In this document: one piece after another, positions 44,430 to 53,845 of the stretch
Position numbering within the stretch: position 1 is the stretch's first letter
Layout of the letters: the number at the start of each line of letters is the position of its first letter
Source: Bergeyella sp.
GTDB taxonomy: Bacteria > Bacteroidota > Bacteroidia > Flavobacteriales > Weeksellaceae
Reading direction: 5' to 3'
Assembly: GCA_030263285.1 (NCBI GenBank)
Contig: SZYB01000002.1
Location: 186,001 to 250,000, forward strand
Length of the DNA stretch: 64,000 nt
The notes under the pieces: generated by a model
Told to the model about the DNA's origin: nothing
Seen by the model: the letters and a program-made list of their open reading frames with translations, nothing else
Databases searched by the model: none
Position numbers and translations under genes: made by a program

Positions 44430-46163
44430 ATGTTTAACATTGAAACATTAAGGTCAAAGTCTGAATCAGAATTGACAAAAATCTCTCGTGATCTAGGACT
44501 CAAGATCACAAAAAACAGTTCAGAGAATGATAAAATTTTCGCGATTCTGGATTTTCAGGCCTCAAATCCACAGATCGCCAAAGAATATTATCAAACGGAA
44601 GAAAAAACCAAAAAAGTAGAAGAGGCGTTACAACCCTCACCAGTCGCCCTTAGCTCTACAGAAGAAAAAAAGAAAACAACAAGGAGAAAAGCGACAAAAA
44701 GTGACAACGGTTCCGCGATATCGGAAATTAATTTTCAGCAGAACGCCTCCACGAAAAATGAGGTTTACTCAATCAAAAAAAACGATAAACCCAAAAGAAA
44801 AAGGCTCGGCGAGAAACCTCTTTCGGATATTCCAAAAATCAATGAAATAACAAATGAAAACATTTCCCCAAAAAAAGAGTACGAGAAGCTAGGTAAAAAA
44901 GAAGAGGAGGAAACAAAAAAATCAAACGAAAACTCTTTTAAAGAGAAAAAGGCAAAACAGCAAAAGAATATGCCACAACCGCTATCCCATACAGAGACAT
45001 CCGCCAAACAAATACCTGTAAGTGAGGAAAATACAAAAGAATTCTGTTTTGATGGGCTTGTAAGTATCGAAGGGGTTCTGGAGATACTTCCAGACAATTA
45101 CGGTTTCCTGCGTTCATCGGATTTCTCCTACATTTCATCTCCGGATGACGTATATGTTTCCTCCTCCCAGATAAGAAATTATGGTTTGAAAACAGGAGAT
45201 ACCGTAAAAGGGATTGTACGACTTCCAAAGGAGGGAGAAAAATATTTTTCTTTACAAAAACCTACGGAAGTAAATGGAAGAGATTTATCTTTCATAAAAG
45301 ATCGAGTGTCATTTGAATACCTTACTCCGCTGTTTCCCCAAGAAAAATTTAACCTAATCGGGAAAGAAACTACACTTTCTACAAGAATAGTAGATCTTTT
45401 TGCTCCTATCGGAAAAGGACAAAGGGCCATGATTGTAGCCCAGCCGAAAACGGGTAAAACCATGCTTTTAAAAGACATTGCCAATGCTATTTCTTCTAAC
45501 CATCCGGAGGCCTACATGATGGTGCTTCTCATAGACGAGAGACCCGAAGAAGTAACCGATATGGAACGCAGCGTAAATGCCGAAGTAATTGCTTCCACAT
45601 TTGATGAATCTGCTGAAAAACACGTAAAAGTAGCAAATCTTGTTCTTGCCAAGGCTCAAAGAATGGTGGAATGCGGACACGATGTAGTGATTCTTCTAGA
45701 TTCTATTACCCGTTTGGCCAGAGCATATAATACCGTGACTCCAGCTTCTGGAAAGATTCTTTCCGGAGGTGTAGATGCCAACGCACTTCATAAGCCCAAA
45801 CGGTTTTTTGGAGCGGCAAGAAAAATAGAAGGTGGAGGATCTCTCACAATTATTGCGACAGCACTCATAGATACGGGATCTAAAATGGACGAGGTGATTT
45901 TTGAAGAATTCAAGGGAACCGGGAATATGGAGCTACAGCTGGACAGGAAAATAGCGAACAAAAGAATATATCCGGCCATAGATCTTGTTGCTTCTAGCAC
46001 AAGAAGAGATGATTTGTTGCATGATGAACTCACCCAACAAAGAATGTGGATTTTGAGAAAATACCTAGCCGACATGAACCCCGCAGAGGCGATGGAATTT
46101 GTGGAAAGAAGCATGAGAAACACACTGAACAACGAAGAGTTTTTAATGTCCATGAACAAATAA
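44430..46163 (+). CDS. rho: Transcription termination factor Rho with long N-terminal insertion
   Basis: A 577-residue Rho, about 160 residues longer than the E. coli protein (419). The Rho N-domain is residues 1-47. A Lys/Glu/Ser/Asn-rich, low-complexity segment spans about 48-205. The RNA-binding cold-shock domain is about 208-285 ([30 protein letters not shown]). The ATPase domain has P-loop QPKTGKT (about 337), Walker [16 protein letters not shown], the Q/R loops [20 protein letters not shown], and SSTRRDDLL near the C-terminus. Insertions at this place are known in Bacteroidota and other phyla and can aid RNA binding or phase separation. Own promoter with a 100-base leader; Rho genes are often autoregulated there. 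Confidence 0.96.
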   Translation: MFNIETLRSKSESELTKISRDLGLKITKNSSENDKIFAILDFQASNPQIAKEYYQTEEKTKKVEEALQPSPVALSSTEEKKKTTRRKATKSDNGSAISEINFQQNASTKNEVYSIKKNDKPKRKRLGEKPLSDIPKINEITNENISPKKEYEKLGKKEEEETKKSNENSFKEKKAKQQKNMPQPLSHTETSAKQIPVSEENTKEFCFDGLVSIEGVLEILPDNYGFLRSSDFSYISSPDDVYVSSSQIRNYGLKTGDTVKGIVRLPKEGEKYFSLQKPTEVNGRDLSFIKDRVSFEYLTPLFPQEKFNLIGKETTLSTRIVDLFAPIGKGQRAMIVAQPKTGKTMLLKDIANAISSNHPEAYMMVLLIDERPEEVTDMERSVNAEVIASTFDESAEKHVKVANLVLAKAQRMVECGHDVVILLDSITRLARAYNTVTPASGKILSGGVDANALHKPKRFFGAARKIEGGGSLTIIATALIDTGSKMDEVIFEEFKGTGNMELQLDRKIANKRIYPAIDLVASSTRRDDLLHDELTQQRMWILRKYLADMNPAEAMEFVERSMRNTLNNEEFLMSMNK

Positions 46164-46168
46164 TTTTG
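46161..46168 (+). promoter_or_regulatory. -7 promoter box of sodB
   Basis: TAATTTTG fits TAnnTTTG and overlaps the rho stop codon. It lies 43 bases before the sodB ATG. Only TTTT is found at the -33 distance. Confidence 0.5.
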
Positions 46169-46211
46169 TACATTTACGCTTGTATTCTCAAATATCTTAA
46201 AAATATAAATC

Positions 46212-46808
46212 ATGTTGTTTAGTTTACCAAAGCTCAGCTATTCTTACGAAGCCCTAGAACCAATCATTGATGCAAGAACGATGGAAATACATCATACAAA
46301 GCACCACCAGGCCTATATAGACAATCTTAATAAAGCCATAGAGGGGACAGAGTTAGAGAACAAAAGCATAGAAGAGCTGTGCCGGACGGCCGTAAACAAT
46401 ATTCCTGTGAGGAATAACGGAGGAGGGCACTACAATCACTCCTTGTTTTGGAAAGTTCTCACTCCTAACGGAAATAAGCTGCCTGTAGGAAATTTAAAAT
46501 CTGCCCTTGAGGCTTACGGTGGTTTCGAAAAATTTAGGCATGACTTCTCAGATGCTGCCAAAACTAGGTTTGGTTCCGGGTGGGCTTGGCTCATTAAAAA
46601 TATAGACGGATCCCTTAGTGTGACGTCCACTCCTAATCAGGATAACCCTCTTATGCCGGTTGCAGAAAAACAGGGCGTCCCTGTATTAGGTCTGGATGTG
46701 TGGGAGCATGCCTATTACTTAAACTATCAGAACAGGAGACCGGACTATGTTTCTGCATTTTTTGATGTAATAAACTGGGATAAGGTAGAAGAGCTTTACA
46801 ATGCCTAG
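46212..46808 (+). CDS. sodB: Superoxide dismutase (Fe/Mn family)
   Basis: A 198-residue Fe/Mn superoxide dismutase. Metal ligands are visible: His in [16 protein letters not shown] (about residues 24-39), His in [13 protein letters not shown] (about 70-82), and Asp and His in [21 protein letters not shown] (about 157-177). No signal peptide, so it is cytosolic. The [11 protein letters not shown] context is shared by Fe and Mn forms; the metal cannot be decided with certainty, and the symbol sodB is a convention here. A terminator hairpin follows. Confidence 0.95.
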   Translation: MLFSLPKLSYSYEALEPIIDARTMEIHHTKHHQAYIDNLNKAIEGTELENKSIEELCRTAVNNIPVRNNGGGHYNHSLFWKVLTPNGNKLPVGNLKSALEAYGGFEKFRHDFSDAAKTRFGSGWAWLIKNIDGSLSVTSTPNQDNPLMPVAEKQGVPVLGLDVWEHAYYLNYQNRRPDYVSAFFDVINWDKVEELYNA

Positions 46809-46836
46809 ACCTTAATACACATTGTTACATAGGTAC

Positions 46837-46869
46837 AAAACCGTTACAAAATGATCGTGTAGCGGTTTT
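46837..46869 (+). terminator. Terminator hairpin after sodB
   Basis: AAAACCGTTACA (46837-46848) pairs with TGTAGCGGTTTT (46858-46869), a 12-bp stem with one G-T pair, followed by CTATTTTTG. The T-run doubles as the -7 box of mutS. Confidence 0.75.
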
Positions 46870-46870
46870 C

Positions 46871-46878
46871 TATTTTTG
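46871..46878 (+). promoter_or_regulatory. -7 promoter box of mutS, next to the sodB terminator
   Basis: TATTTTTG matches TAnnTTTG, 21 bases before ATG 46900. The box forms part of the U-tract of the preceding terminator. Confidence 0.45.
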
Positions 46879-46899
46879 GGTTTTCAAAAAATAAAATTT

Positions 46900-49479
46900 A
46901 TGGCAAAAAAAGAAACTCCCCTAATGAAACAATATAATGGCATAAAAGCCAAATATCCCGACGCGCTTTTGCTCTTTAGGGTGGGGGATTTCTATGAAGC
47001 TTTCGGAAAAGACGCCATAAGAGTTTCTCAAATCTTAGGAATTGTCCTTACAAAGAGAGGGATAGGAGAAGAGAATACCGAGTTGGCAGGATTTCCACAC
47101 CATTCTTTAGACTCTTACCTTCCGAAACTTGTGAGATCGGGGATTCGTGTTGCAATTTGTGATCAGCTGGAAAATCCAAAAATAGTAAAGGGAATTGTGA
47201 AAAGAGGAGTTACAGAAATTGTTACCCCCGGTGTTACTTTTAATGATCAGGTACTCCAGTCTAAGAAAAACAACTTTTTATTATCTGTACACAAAGAAAA
47301 AGAGAAGTATGGTGCCGCACTTTTGGATATTTCTACAGGAGAGTTTTTGATAAGCGAAGGAAACATAGAGAAGATGCAGCATATCGTAAGCACTTTTGAC
47401 CCCAGTGAAATCTTATATCTCAGAACCTCGGATATCCCGGAGTTTTTAAGTAATAGAAATGTTTTCCAGCTGGAAGACTGGGCTTTTCAGCACACCTATG
47501 CACTGGAAAGACTTACGCAGCAGTTTGGTACCCATTCGCTCAAAGGCTTTGGGATAGAGTCTATGCAAACTGCCATCACAGCAGCAGGAGCTATTTTTGC
47601 CTATCTTATAGAAGACACGCATCACCATCTTCTCTCGCATATTACGCGGATATCGACACTCCCACAGGAGGATTTTTTAACGATAGATTCCTTTACACTT
47701 AAAAACCTTGAGATCACGCATTCTTTTTCTCCTCAGGGAAAAAGCCTTCTGGATGTTATTGATAAAACACGCACTCCTATGGGAGGCAGGCTTTTAAGAA
47801 GAAGACTCCTTATGCCTCTAAAATCTGTCGAAGAAATTGAGAGAAGGCTGCATCTGGTTTCTTTCTTTAACAGAGAAGAAAATCTAAAATATAAAATTGT
47901 AGAGTTTCTTTCTTCTCTCTCTGATCTTGATAGGCTCATGGGAAAGCTTGCGGCAGAAAAAATTTCTCCAAGAGAATTAGGTCATCTCAGGCAAAGTTTT
48001 ATCAGTATAAAAAATATAAAAGAACTTCTACATACAAGAGACGAAATACTTGCATGGATAGAGCCTTTACATCGTCTGGATTTACTGATAGATCAATTAA
48101 AAAAGACATTAAATGAAGACTTGCCTGTTACACTGGCAAAGGGAAATGTCATAAGAGAATGGGTAGATCCGGAATTGGACAGATTAAGAGAGCTTCAATC
48201 CAAGGGGAAAAACTATCTCGAAGAGATGTGCCAAAGGGAGATAGAAAAAACAGGGATATCCAGCCTAAAAATAAGTTACAATAATGTTTTTGGGTACTAC
48301 ATAGAGGTAAGAAATACCCATAAGGAAAAAGTTCCGGAGGATTGGATCAGGAAACAAACACTGGTAAATGCAGAAAGATACATCACGGAAGAACTCAAAG
48401 ATTATGAATCCCAAATCTTAGGAGCAGAAGAAAAAATAGGTCACCTGGAAAATGCCCTTTACAGGGAGATCTGTAGGGAAACCCTGAAATATATAGATCT
48501 TATACAGGACAATACTGCCATTATAGCACAAATAGACGTAGCCATAGGGTTTTCAGACCTCGCCATTTCAGGAAATTATACCCGCCCTGTGATAAATCAG
48601 GGGCATACCCTGGAGCTAAAAGAAGCAAGACATCCTGTTATAGAAAACACTTTGCCATTAGGGGAAAAATACATCCCAAATGACGTATTCCTGGACAGAG
48701 AATCTCAACAAATACTCATGATTACCGGGCCCAATATGGCGGGGAAATCTGCTCTTTTGAGACAAACAGCCCTCCTCGCTCTTATGGCTCAAATGGGAAG
48801 TTTTGTTCCTGCAAAACATGCGAAGATAGGGGTACTGGATAAAATTTTCACCCGTGTGGGAGCTACAGATAATATCTCTGCGGGAGAATCTACTTTTATG
48901 GTAGAGATGAATGAAGCGGCAAGCATTCTGAATAATGTCTCGAAGAGAAGCCTTATTCTACTGGACGAAGTAGGGAGAGGAACCTCTACTTATGATGGCG
49001 TTTCCATTGCATGGGCGATCGCCGAGTACCTTCATGAACACCCGACTAAGCCCAAAACTCTTTTTGCTACGCATTATCACGAACTTAATGACATGTCTCA
49101 TCATTTTGAGAGAATAAAAAACTTCCATGTATCTATAGAGGAAAATAAAGGCAACATTATTTTTCTGAGAAAACTCATTCCCGGAGGGAGTGAACACAGC
49201 TTTGGTATCCATGTGGCAAAACTGGCGGGCATACCCAATCGGGTCATCACAAGAGCAACGGAAATCCTCAGTGATCTGGAGTCCAAAAGACCACAAAAAA
49301 AATCATTGAAATCCGATGACAAGAAAGAAAAAGAAGAATTACAACTTTCTTTTTTTCAGCTTGATGATCCCGTGCTGGAAAATATAAGGGAAGAACTTAC
49401 CAAAATAGAAATAGACTCTCTTACCCCCATAGAGGCATTAATTAAACTCAATACCATAAAAAAAATGATAGGATCCTAG
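46900..49479 (+). CDS. mutS: DNA mismatch repair protein MutS
   Basis: An 859-residue MutS. The mismatch-recognition domain carries FRVGDFYEAF (F-x-E motif, about residues 26-35). The connector and lever domains follow. The ATPase has Walker A GPNMAGKSALLRQ (about 609), SAGESTFMVEM and Walker B LILLDEVGRGTSTYDG, and the dimerisation end is TPIEALIKLNTIKKM. The Ala-Gly in place of the more usual Gly-Gly in Walker A is common in Bacteroidota. The frame is open to a TTG at 46876, which lies inside the -7 box; ATG 46900 gives the normal MAKKETPLMKQYNGIK start. Confidence 0.97.
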   Translation: MAKKETPLMKQYNGIKAKYPDALLLFRVGDFYEAFGKDAIRVSQILGIVLTKRGIGEENTELAGFPHHSLDSYLPKLVRSGIRVAICDQLENPKIVKGIVKRGVTEIVTPGVTFNDQVLQSKKNNFLLSVHKEKEKYGAALLDISTGEFLISEGNIEKMQHIVSTFDPSEILYLRTSDIPEFLSNRNVFQLEDWAFQHTYALERLTQQFGTHSLKGFGIESMQTAITAAGAIFAYLIEDTHHHLLSHITRISTLPQEDFLTIDSFTLKNLEITHSFSPQGKSLLDVIDKTRTPMGGRLLRRRLLMPLKSVEEIERRLHLVSFFNREENLKYKIVEFLSSLSDLDRLMGKLAAEKISPRELGHLRQSFISIKNIKELLHTRDEILAWIEPLHRLDLLIDQLKKTLNEDLPVTLAKGNVIREWVDPELDRLRELQSKGKNYLEEMCQREIEKTGISSLKISYNNVFGYYIEVRNTHKEKVPEDWIRKQTLVNAERYITEELKDYESQILGAEEKIGHLENALYREICRETLKYIDLIQDNTAIIAQIDVAIGFSDLAISGNYTRPVINQGHTLELKEARHPVIENTLPLGEKYIPNDVFLDRESQQILMITGPNMAGKSALLRQTALLALMAQMGSFVPAKHAKIGVLDKIFTRVGATDNISAGESTFMVEMNEAASILNNVSKRSLILLDEVGRGTSTYDGVSIAWAIAEYLHEHPTKPKTLFATHYHELNDMSHHFERIKNFHVSIEENKGNIIFLRKLIPGGSEHSFGIHVAKLAGIPNRVITRATEILSDLESKRPQKKSLKSDDKKEKEELQLSFFQLDDPVLENIREELTKIEIDSLTPIEALIKLNTIKKMIGS

Positions 49480-49497
49480 AGGTTTATCTGTTGACAG

Positions 49498-50712
49498 TTA
49501 TCCTGTTTTCATCAAATTAAGATCCTGCGCAATAAGCCATGCCTCACTCCAGCAGGCTTGAAAATTGAATCCTCCCGTGAGAGCATCTATATCCAGAACC
49601 TCTCCGGCAAAGTAAAAACGGGGCAAGACTCTTGAAGACATATTTCTGAAATTAATTTCTTTCAACAAAACGCCGCCTGCCGTTACAAATTCTTCTTTGA
49701 AGGGAGACTTACCAGAAATGCAAAACTCCATGGAACAGAGCCCCTCAATTATTCTACTCATTTCTTTTGAAGAAATATTCCCAAGCATTTTATGAGCCTC
49801 TATATTGAGAAAAGAAAGTACCCGCTCCCAAAATCTATGGGTAACAGAAAATACCTTGGCACTTCCCAGTCTGGTTTTAGGATTTGAATTTTTATAATGA
49901 GTCAACAGATCCAGGGCATGAGATTTAGGAAGACCCAAGAAATTGATACGGACGGAAAAAACATAATTCTTTTCTGCAAGTAATCTGGCTTCTCTCGCAG
50001 ACATCTTAAGTATGGCAGGACCCGAAAAACCCCAATGGGTAATCAGTAGAGCTCCTTCTTCTTTCGCCTTGTAAGACTCTAAATTCACAATTGCATGAGC
50101 AAAAACCGTCCCCGAAAGATCCTGTAAAAGGGGATGATCACAACAAAAAGTAAAAAGGGAAGGAACTAACGGTACTATGCTATGTCCCAAACTCTCCAAT
50201 ATATTAAATGATTTGGGTACACTGCCGGTAGTAAAGACAATAAAATCTGCCGGATAGCTCTTCTGTGCACAATGCACGATATACCCTTTTGTTGCTTTTT
50301 CTATTCTGTAAACCACTGAGAGAGTATTCACAAAAAACTTCTTCTCTTCGCATATTTTTTTTAACAATTCTGTAATTGTAGCCGAAGTATCAGACAGGGG
50401 AAACATTCTGCCATCCTTTTCTGTTTTGAGTTTTACTCCCCGCGCCTCAAACCAGGCCACAGTATCTCTGGGCTGAAATCTGGAAAACACACTCAGAAGT
50501 TCCTTTTCTCCCCTAGGGTAATAAGAGACAAGCACTCCCGGATCAAAGCATGCATGTGTTACATTGCACCTCCCCCCACCAGAAATTTTTACTTTTTGCA
50601 ATACTTCATGCGCCTGCTCCAGAATAAAAACATCATATAGCCTTTCGTCTATATTCGCCGCACAAAAAAAACCTGCAGCTCCCCCGCCTATGATAACTAC
50701 CCTTGGTTTCAA
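49498..50712 (-). CDS. HI0933-family NAD(P)/FAD-dependent oxidoreductase
   Basis: A 404-residue flavoprotein of the HI0933/YhiN family. The FAD-binding GxGxxG is VVIIGGGAAGFFCAANI (about residues 5-21), then VKISGGGRCNVTHACF (about 45-60), the family hallmark. The C-terminal FAD loop is FYFAGEVLDIDALTGGFNFQACWSEAW (seen at about 369-395). Members are proposed to act on quinone or bile-acid-like substrates, but most have no proven function. A single gene, convergent with mutS (18-base gap). Confidence 0.9.
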   Translation of the reverse strand: MKPRVVIIGGGAAGFFCAANIDERLYDVFILEQAHEVLQKVKISGGGRCNVTHACFDPGVLVSYYPRGEKELLSVFSRFQPRDTVAWFEARGVKLKTEKDGRMFPLSDTSATITELLKKICEEKKFFVNTLSVVYRIEKATKGYIVHCAQKSYPADFIVFTTGSVPKSFNILESLGHSIVPLVPSLFTFCCDHPLLQDLSGTVFAHAIVNLESYKAKEEGALLITHWGFSGPAILKMSAREARLLAEKNYVFSVRINFLGLPKSHALDLLTHYKNSNPKTRLGSAKVFSVTHRFWERVLSFLNIEAHKMLGNISSKEMSRIIEGLCSMEFCISGKSPFKEEFVTAGGVLLKEINFRNMSSRVLPRFYFAGEVLDIDALTGGFNFQACWSEAWLIAQDLNLMKTG

Positions 50713-50869
50713 AAAATATTTTTTGGTTTATTTGAAAACTCCTCTCTGTAAGAAGGGCAAAAATATAAAAACTCTAAACTACTAAACTAATTATCTGTAC
50801 TTTTGTCATCTATATTTTTTTGCACCTAATTAGTACAAGTAGTTCATCTAAATAAACCTAAAATAAATT

Positions 50870-51367
50870 ATGTCTGCCATATATTATCATAAATTCGAGG
50901 TAAGATGGAGCGACATAGATGCCAACAGGCATCTGGCCAATTCTTCTTATTTGGAATACTGTTCACAGACCAGAATGGCGTTCTTGAGAAAACAAAAAAT
51001 CGGACTGAAAGAACTACACCGCTGGGGAATAGGTCCGGTAATCCTGCATGAGCGGTTTTCTTTTTTCAAAGAAATCTACGATACGCAGGAAGTTATCGTA
51101 AGTTTATCCCTCAATGGTTTTGCCGAAGATGGGAGCATTTATCAATTTGGGCATAAATTTTATTTACCCGACGGCACACATTGTGCAACAGCAGAGGCTA
51201 CAGGCGTGTGGATAGACACGATGTTAAGAAAAGCCACCTCCCCGCCGGAGGATATTCTGCAATCCCTTCTTCCATACAAAGGGGAGCAGCATAAAATTCT
51301 TTCCAAGGAAGATATAAAGTCCTTACCGTTCAGACCAGAAAATATAGATCCCAAAGTGTTTTCATAA
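50870..51367 (+). CDS. Acyl-CoA thioesterase, YbgC/FadM-type hotdog fold
   Basis: A 165-residue 4-hydroxybenzoyl-CoA-thioesterase-like protein. The catalytic segment is FEVRWSDIDANRHLANSSYLEYC (about residues 8-30), with the conserved aspartate (SDIDANRH) and the hot-dog helix. RWGIGPVILHERFSFFKEI and TCHCATAEATGVW-like sequence (GTHCATAEATGVWID) complete the domain. Probably hydrolyses medium or short acyl-CoA. It is 13 bases upstream of thiL, likely cotranscribed, with no clear functional link. Confidence 0.88.
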   Translation: MSAIYYHKFEVRWSDIDANRHLANSSYLEYCSQTRMAFLRKQKIGLKELHRWGIGPVILHERFSFFKEIYDTQEVIVSLSLNGFAEDGSIYQFGHKFYLPDGTHCATAEATGVWIDTMLRKATSPPEDILQSLLPYKGEQHKILSKEDIKSLPFRPENIDPKVFS

Positions 51368-51380
51368 AAAACAGACTTTC

Positions 51381-52445
51381 ATGCTAGAAGATAAGCAGCC
51401 TGCACTTACCCCCCTAGAAAAACTTGGAGAATTCGGGCTTATAAAACATCTTACAAAAAATTTTCCTCTGGAAAACCCCTCTTCCGTTTTAGGCGTGGGA
51501 GATGACGCCGCCGTTGTAGATTTTGCTGAGGAAAAAACAGTGATTTCTACCGATCTCTTGGCAGAAGGAGTGCATTTCAATTTGGGTTATGTACCTCTTA
51601 AACACCTGGGATACAAGGCAGTGATCATCAATCTGAGTGATCTCGCCGCAATGAATGCAACACCCACCCAGATACTTGTCTCCATGGCATTATCCAACAG
51701 ATTTCCTGTAGAGGCGGTAGAAGGAATCTATACCGGGATTTCTTTGGCATGTAAAAAATATGCGGTGGATCTTGTGGGCGGAGACACCACGAGTTCTCAA
51801 TCGGGTCTTATTTTAAGCATTACCGCGATAGGAAAAGCCCGAGAAGAAGACCTGGTGAGGAGAAGTGGAGCCCGAGAAAATGATCTTCTTGTCGTTACGG
51901 GGGATCTGGGAGCTGCCTATATGGGACTACGGATTTTGGAAAGAGAACACGCTCTTTACCTCACCAATCCTAAAATACAGCCCGAAATGGAAGGCTATGA
52001 TTACATTTTGGAAAGGCAACTAAAACCCGAAGCCAGAAAAGACATCAAGAAAAAACTCAAAGATCTCGGGGTACACCCTACTTCCATGATAGATATTTCG
52101 GACGGGCTTTCCTCAGAAATTTTACACCTCTCCGACAATAGCAGGATAGGCTTTAGGCTTTATGAAGAAAAAATACCCATGGACGAACTTACCCTGCTCA
52201 CCGCAGAAGAGTTCTGCCTCAACCCTACCCTAGCGGCACTTTCGGGCGGAGAAGACTATGAACTCCTGTTTACGATCCCGCCAAAAGATTATGACAAAAT
52301 AAAAAACCATCCCGATTTTACCGTGATAGGCCACGCTGTCTCAAAAAGTATGGGAAACAAAATGATTGCAAGGGGCTGCCATGAAGAAATCAATCTCACG
52401 GCACAGGGCTGGGATGCTTTCCTAAGAAGATGGCCCGGAACATAA
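51381..52445 (+). CDS. thiL: Thiamine-monophosphate kinase
   Basis: A 354-residue enzyme that phosphorylates thiamine monophosphate to the active diphosphate cofactor. The AIRS-like fold shows VGDDAAVVDF (about 34-43), TDLLAEGVHFNLGYVPLKHLG (about 55-75, substrate and metal), the GGDTTSSQSGLILSITAIG segment (about 133-151) and the C-terminal ATP-binding MIDISDGLSSEILHL (about 236-250) and LSGGEDYELLFTI. Length is slightly longer than E. coli ThiL (325), as usual in Bacteroidota. Other thiamine genes are not in the window, so dependency on salvage is not excluded. Confidence 0.95.
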   Translation: MLEDKQPALTPLEKLGEFGLIKHLTKNFPLENPSSVLGVGDDAAVVDFAEEKTVISTDLLAEGVHFNLGYVPLKHLGYKAVIINLSDLAAMNATPTQILVSMALSNRFPVEAVEGIYTGISLACKKYAVDLVGGDTTSSQSGLILSITAIGKAREEDLVRRSGARENDLLVVTGDLGAAYMGLRILEREHALYLTNPKIQPEMEGYDYILERQLKPEARKDIKKKLKDLGVHPTSMIDISDGLSSEILHLSDNSRIGFRLYEEKIPMDELTLLTAEEFCLNPTLAALSGGEDYELLFTIPPKDYDKIKNHPDFTVIGHAVSKSMGNKMIARGCHEEINLTAQGWDAFLRRWPGT

Positions 52446-52487
52446 TCGAAAAAACCCTTGTCTGATATCTGTTCTTGCATATATTTA

Positions 52488-53762
52488 TTATGCGTGTCCT
52501 TTGTATAAATTAGGTGCTAGCTGTGCGATATTGATGATTACCTCTACGGCTTTCTCCATACTCTCAAGTGCCACATACTCATAAGGTCCGTGAAAGTTGA
52601 CTCCCCCTGCAAAAATATTAGGGCAGGGAAGTCCCATATAAGAAAGCCGAGCCCCATCAGTTCCTCCTCTTATCGCCTTTATATTAGGAATTATACCTGC
52701 TTCTTCCAGCGCTCTTTTTGCAATTTCTACGATGTACATTTTATCCGAAAATTGCTGCTTCATATTACGATACTGATCTTTTATATCTACAGAAAAGAAC
52801 TCCTCTCCGTATTTTTCGTTGAGTTCAAGTACCTGAGTTTCCAAAAAAATTTTTCTTTGTTCAAATTTCTCTTCATCATGATCTCTTATAATATACTTCA
52901 GCCTCGCCTCGGAGATATTTGCCTTTATGTCCATGAGATGGAAAAAACCTTCATATCCTTTGGTTGTTGACGGAGTCTCATTTTTGGGAAGTAAATTGAT
53001 AAACTCGGCAGCAAGAAGTGCCGCATTTACCATTTTTCCGTAAGCATATCCCGGATGCACGCTCAGACCCTTTATCTTTATCTGCGCAGAAGCTGCATTA
53101 AAGTTTTCATACTCCAACTCTCCCACCTCTCCACCGTCCATGGTATATGCCCAATCGGCACCCAGTTTTTCTACATCAAAGAAATCCGCGCCCCTGCCTA
53201 TCTCTTCATCGGGAGTAAAGGCAATGGCTATCTTCCCATGCGGGATTTCCGGATGAACCAGGAGATATTCCATCGCTGTTACAATCTCCGCTATACCTGC
53301 CTTATCATCTGCTCCCAAAAGGCTGCTCCCATCTGTTGTAATGAGGGTCTTCCCTTTGTATTTTTTAAGACTTTCGAATTTTTTGGGAGATAAAGTAAAA
53401 CCTGTATCTTTATTAAGTAGGAGATCCTCTCCGTTATAATCCTCCCATATCTGTGGATGTACATGCTCTCCATTAAAATCCGGAGAGGTATCATAATGCG
53501 AGATAAAACCAATAACAGGGGGATGAGAAAAGTCTATGTTAGAAGGCAAATATGCATAGATATAGCCTTTCTTGTCGAGGGATACCCCAGAGAAACCCAG
53601 GGAAAGAAGTTCATCGAAAAGATACCGTGCGATACTCCATTGCCTCTCTGTAGAAGGGGTTGCCACACTTTCGGGATCACTTGTGGAATATATTTTTGTG
53701 TAACGCAGGAATCTTTGCAAAAGTTTATCTCTCCAATAAGGATCAAATTCTATTTTAAGCAT
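52488..53762 (-). CDS. pepT: Peptidase T (tripeptide aminopeptidase)
   Basis: A 424-residue M20-family zinc aminopeptidase that trims tripeptides in the cytosol. Metal ligands are visible: His and Asp in ISHYDTSPDFNG (about residues 80-91), Asp in LLGADDKAGIAEIVTAM (about 143-159), Glu in FTPDEEIGRGADFF (about 178-191, the catalytic Glu-Glu), and His in GGVNFHGPYEYV near the C-terminus. The dimerisation domain lies between. Length (about 410) is typical. Its -7 box is divergent from the HMG-CoA lyase gene. Confidence 0.95.
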   Translation of the reverse strand: MLKIEFDPYWRDKLLQRFLRYTKIYSTSDPESVATPSTERQWSIARYLFDELLSLGFSGVSLDKKGYIYAYLPSNIDFSHPPVIGFISHYDTSPDFNGEHVHPQIWEDYNGEDLLLNKDTGFTLSPKKFESLKKYKGKTLITTDGSSLLGADDKAGIAEIVTAMEYLLVHPEIPHGKIAIAFTPDEEIGRGADFFDVEKLGADWAYTMDGGEVGELEYENFNAASAQIKIKGLSVHPGYAYGKMVNAALLAAEFINLLPKNETPSTTKGYEGFFHLMDIKANISEARLKYIIRDHDEEKFEQRKIFLETQVLELNEKYGEEFFSVDIKDQYRNMKQQFSDKMYIVEIAKRALEEAGIIPNIKAIRGGTDGARLSYMGLPCPNIFAGGVNFHGPYEYVALESMEKAVEVIINIAQLAPNLYKGHA

Positions 53763-53793
53763 GGTCTATAGTTTGTCTTTTGGGGTAGAAACG

Positions 53794-53801
53794 CAAATTT
53801 A
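53794..53801 (-). promoter_or_regulatory. -7 promoter box of pepT
   Basis: The minus strand reads TAAATTTG, a TAnnTTTG match 31 bases before the pepT start, in the divergent gap with the lyase gene. Confidence 0.5.
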
Positions 53802-53845
53802 ATTTATTTCTCGGAGTTTTTTTATATTTAGGGAAATAATATGCC

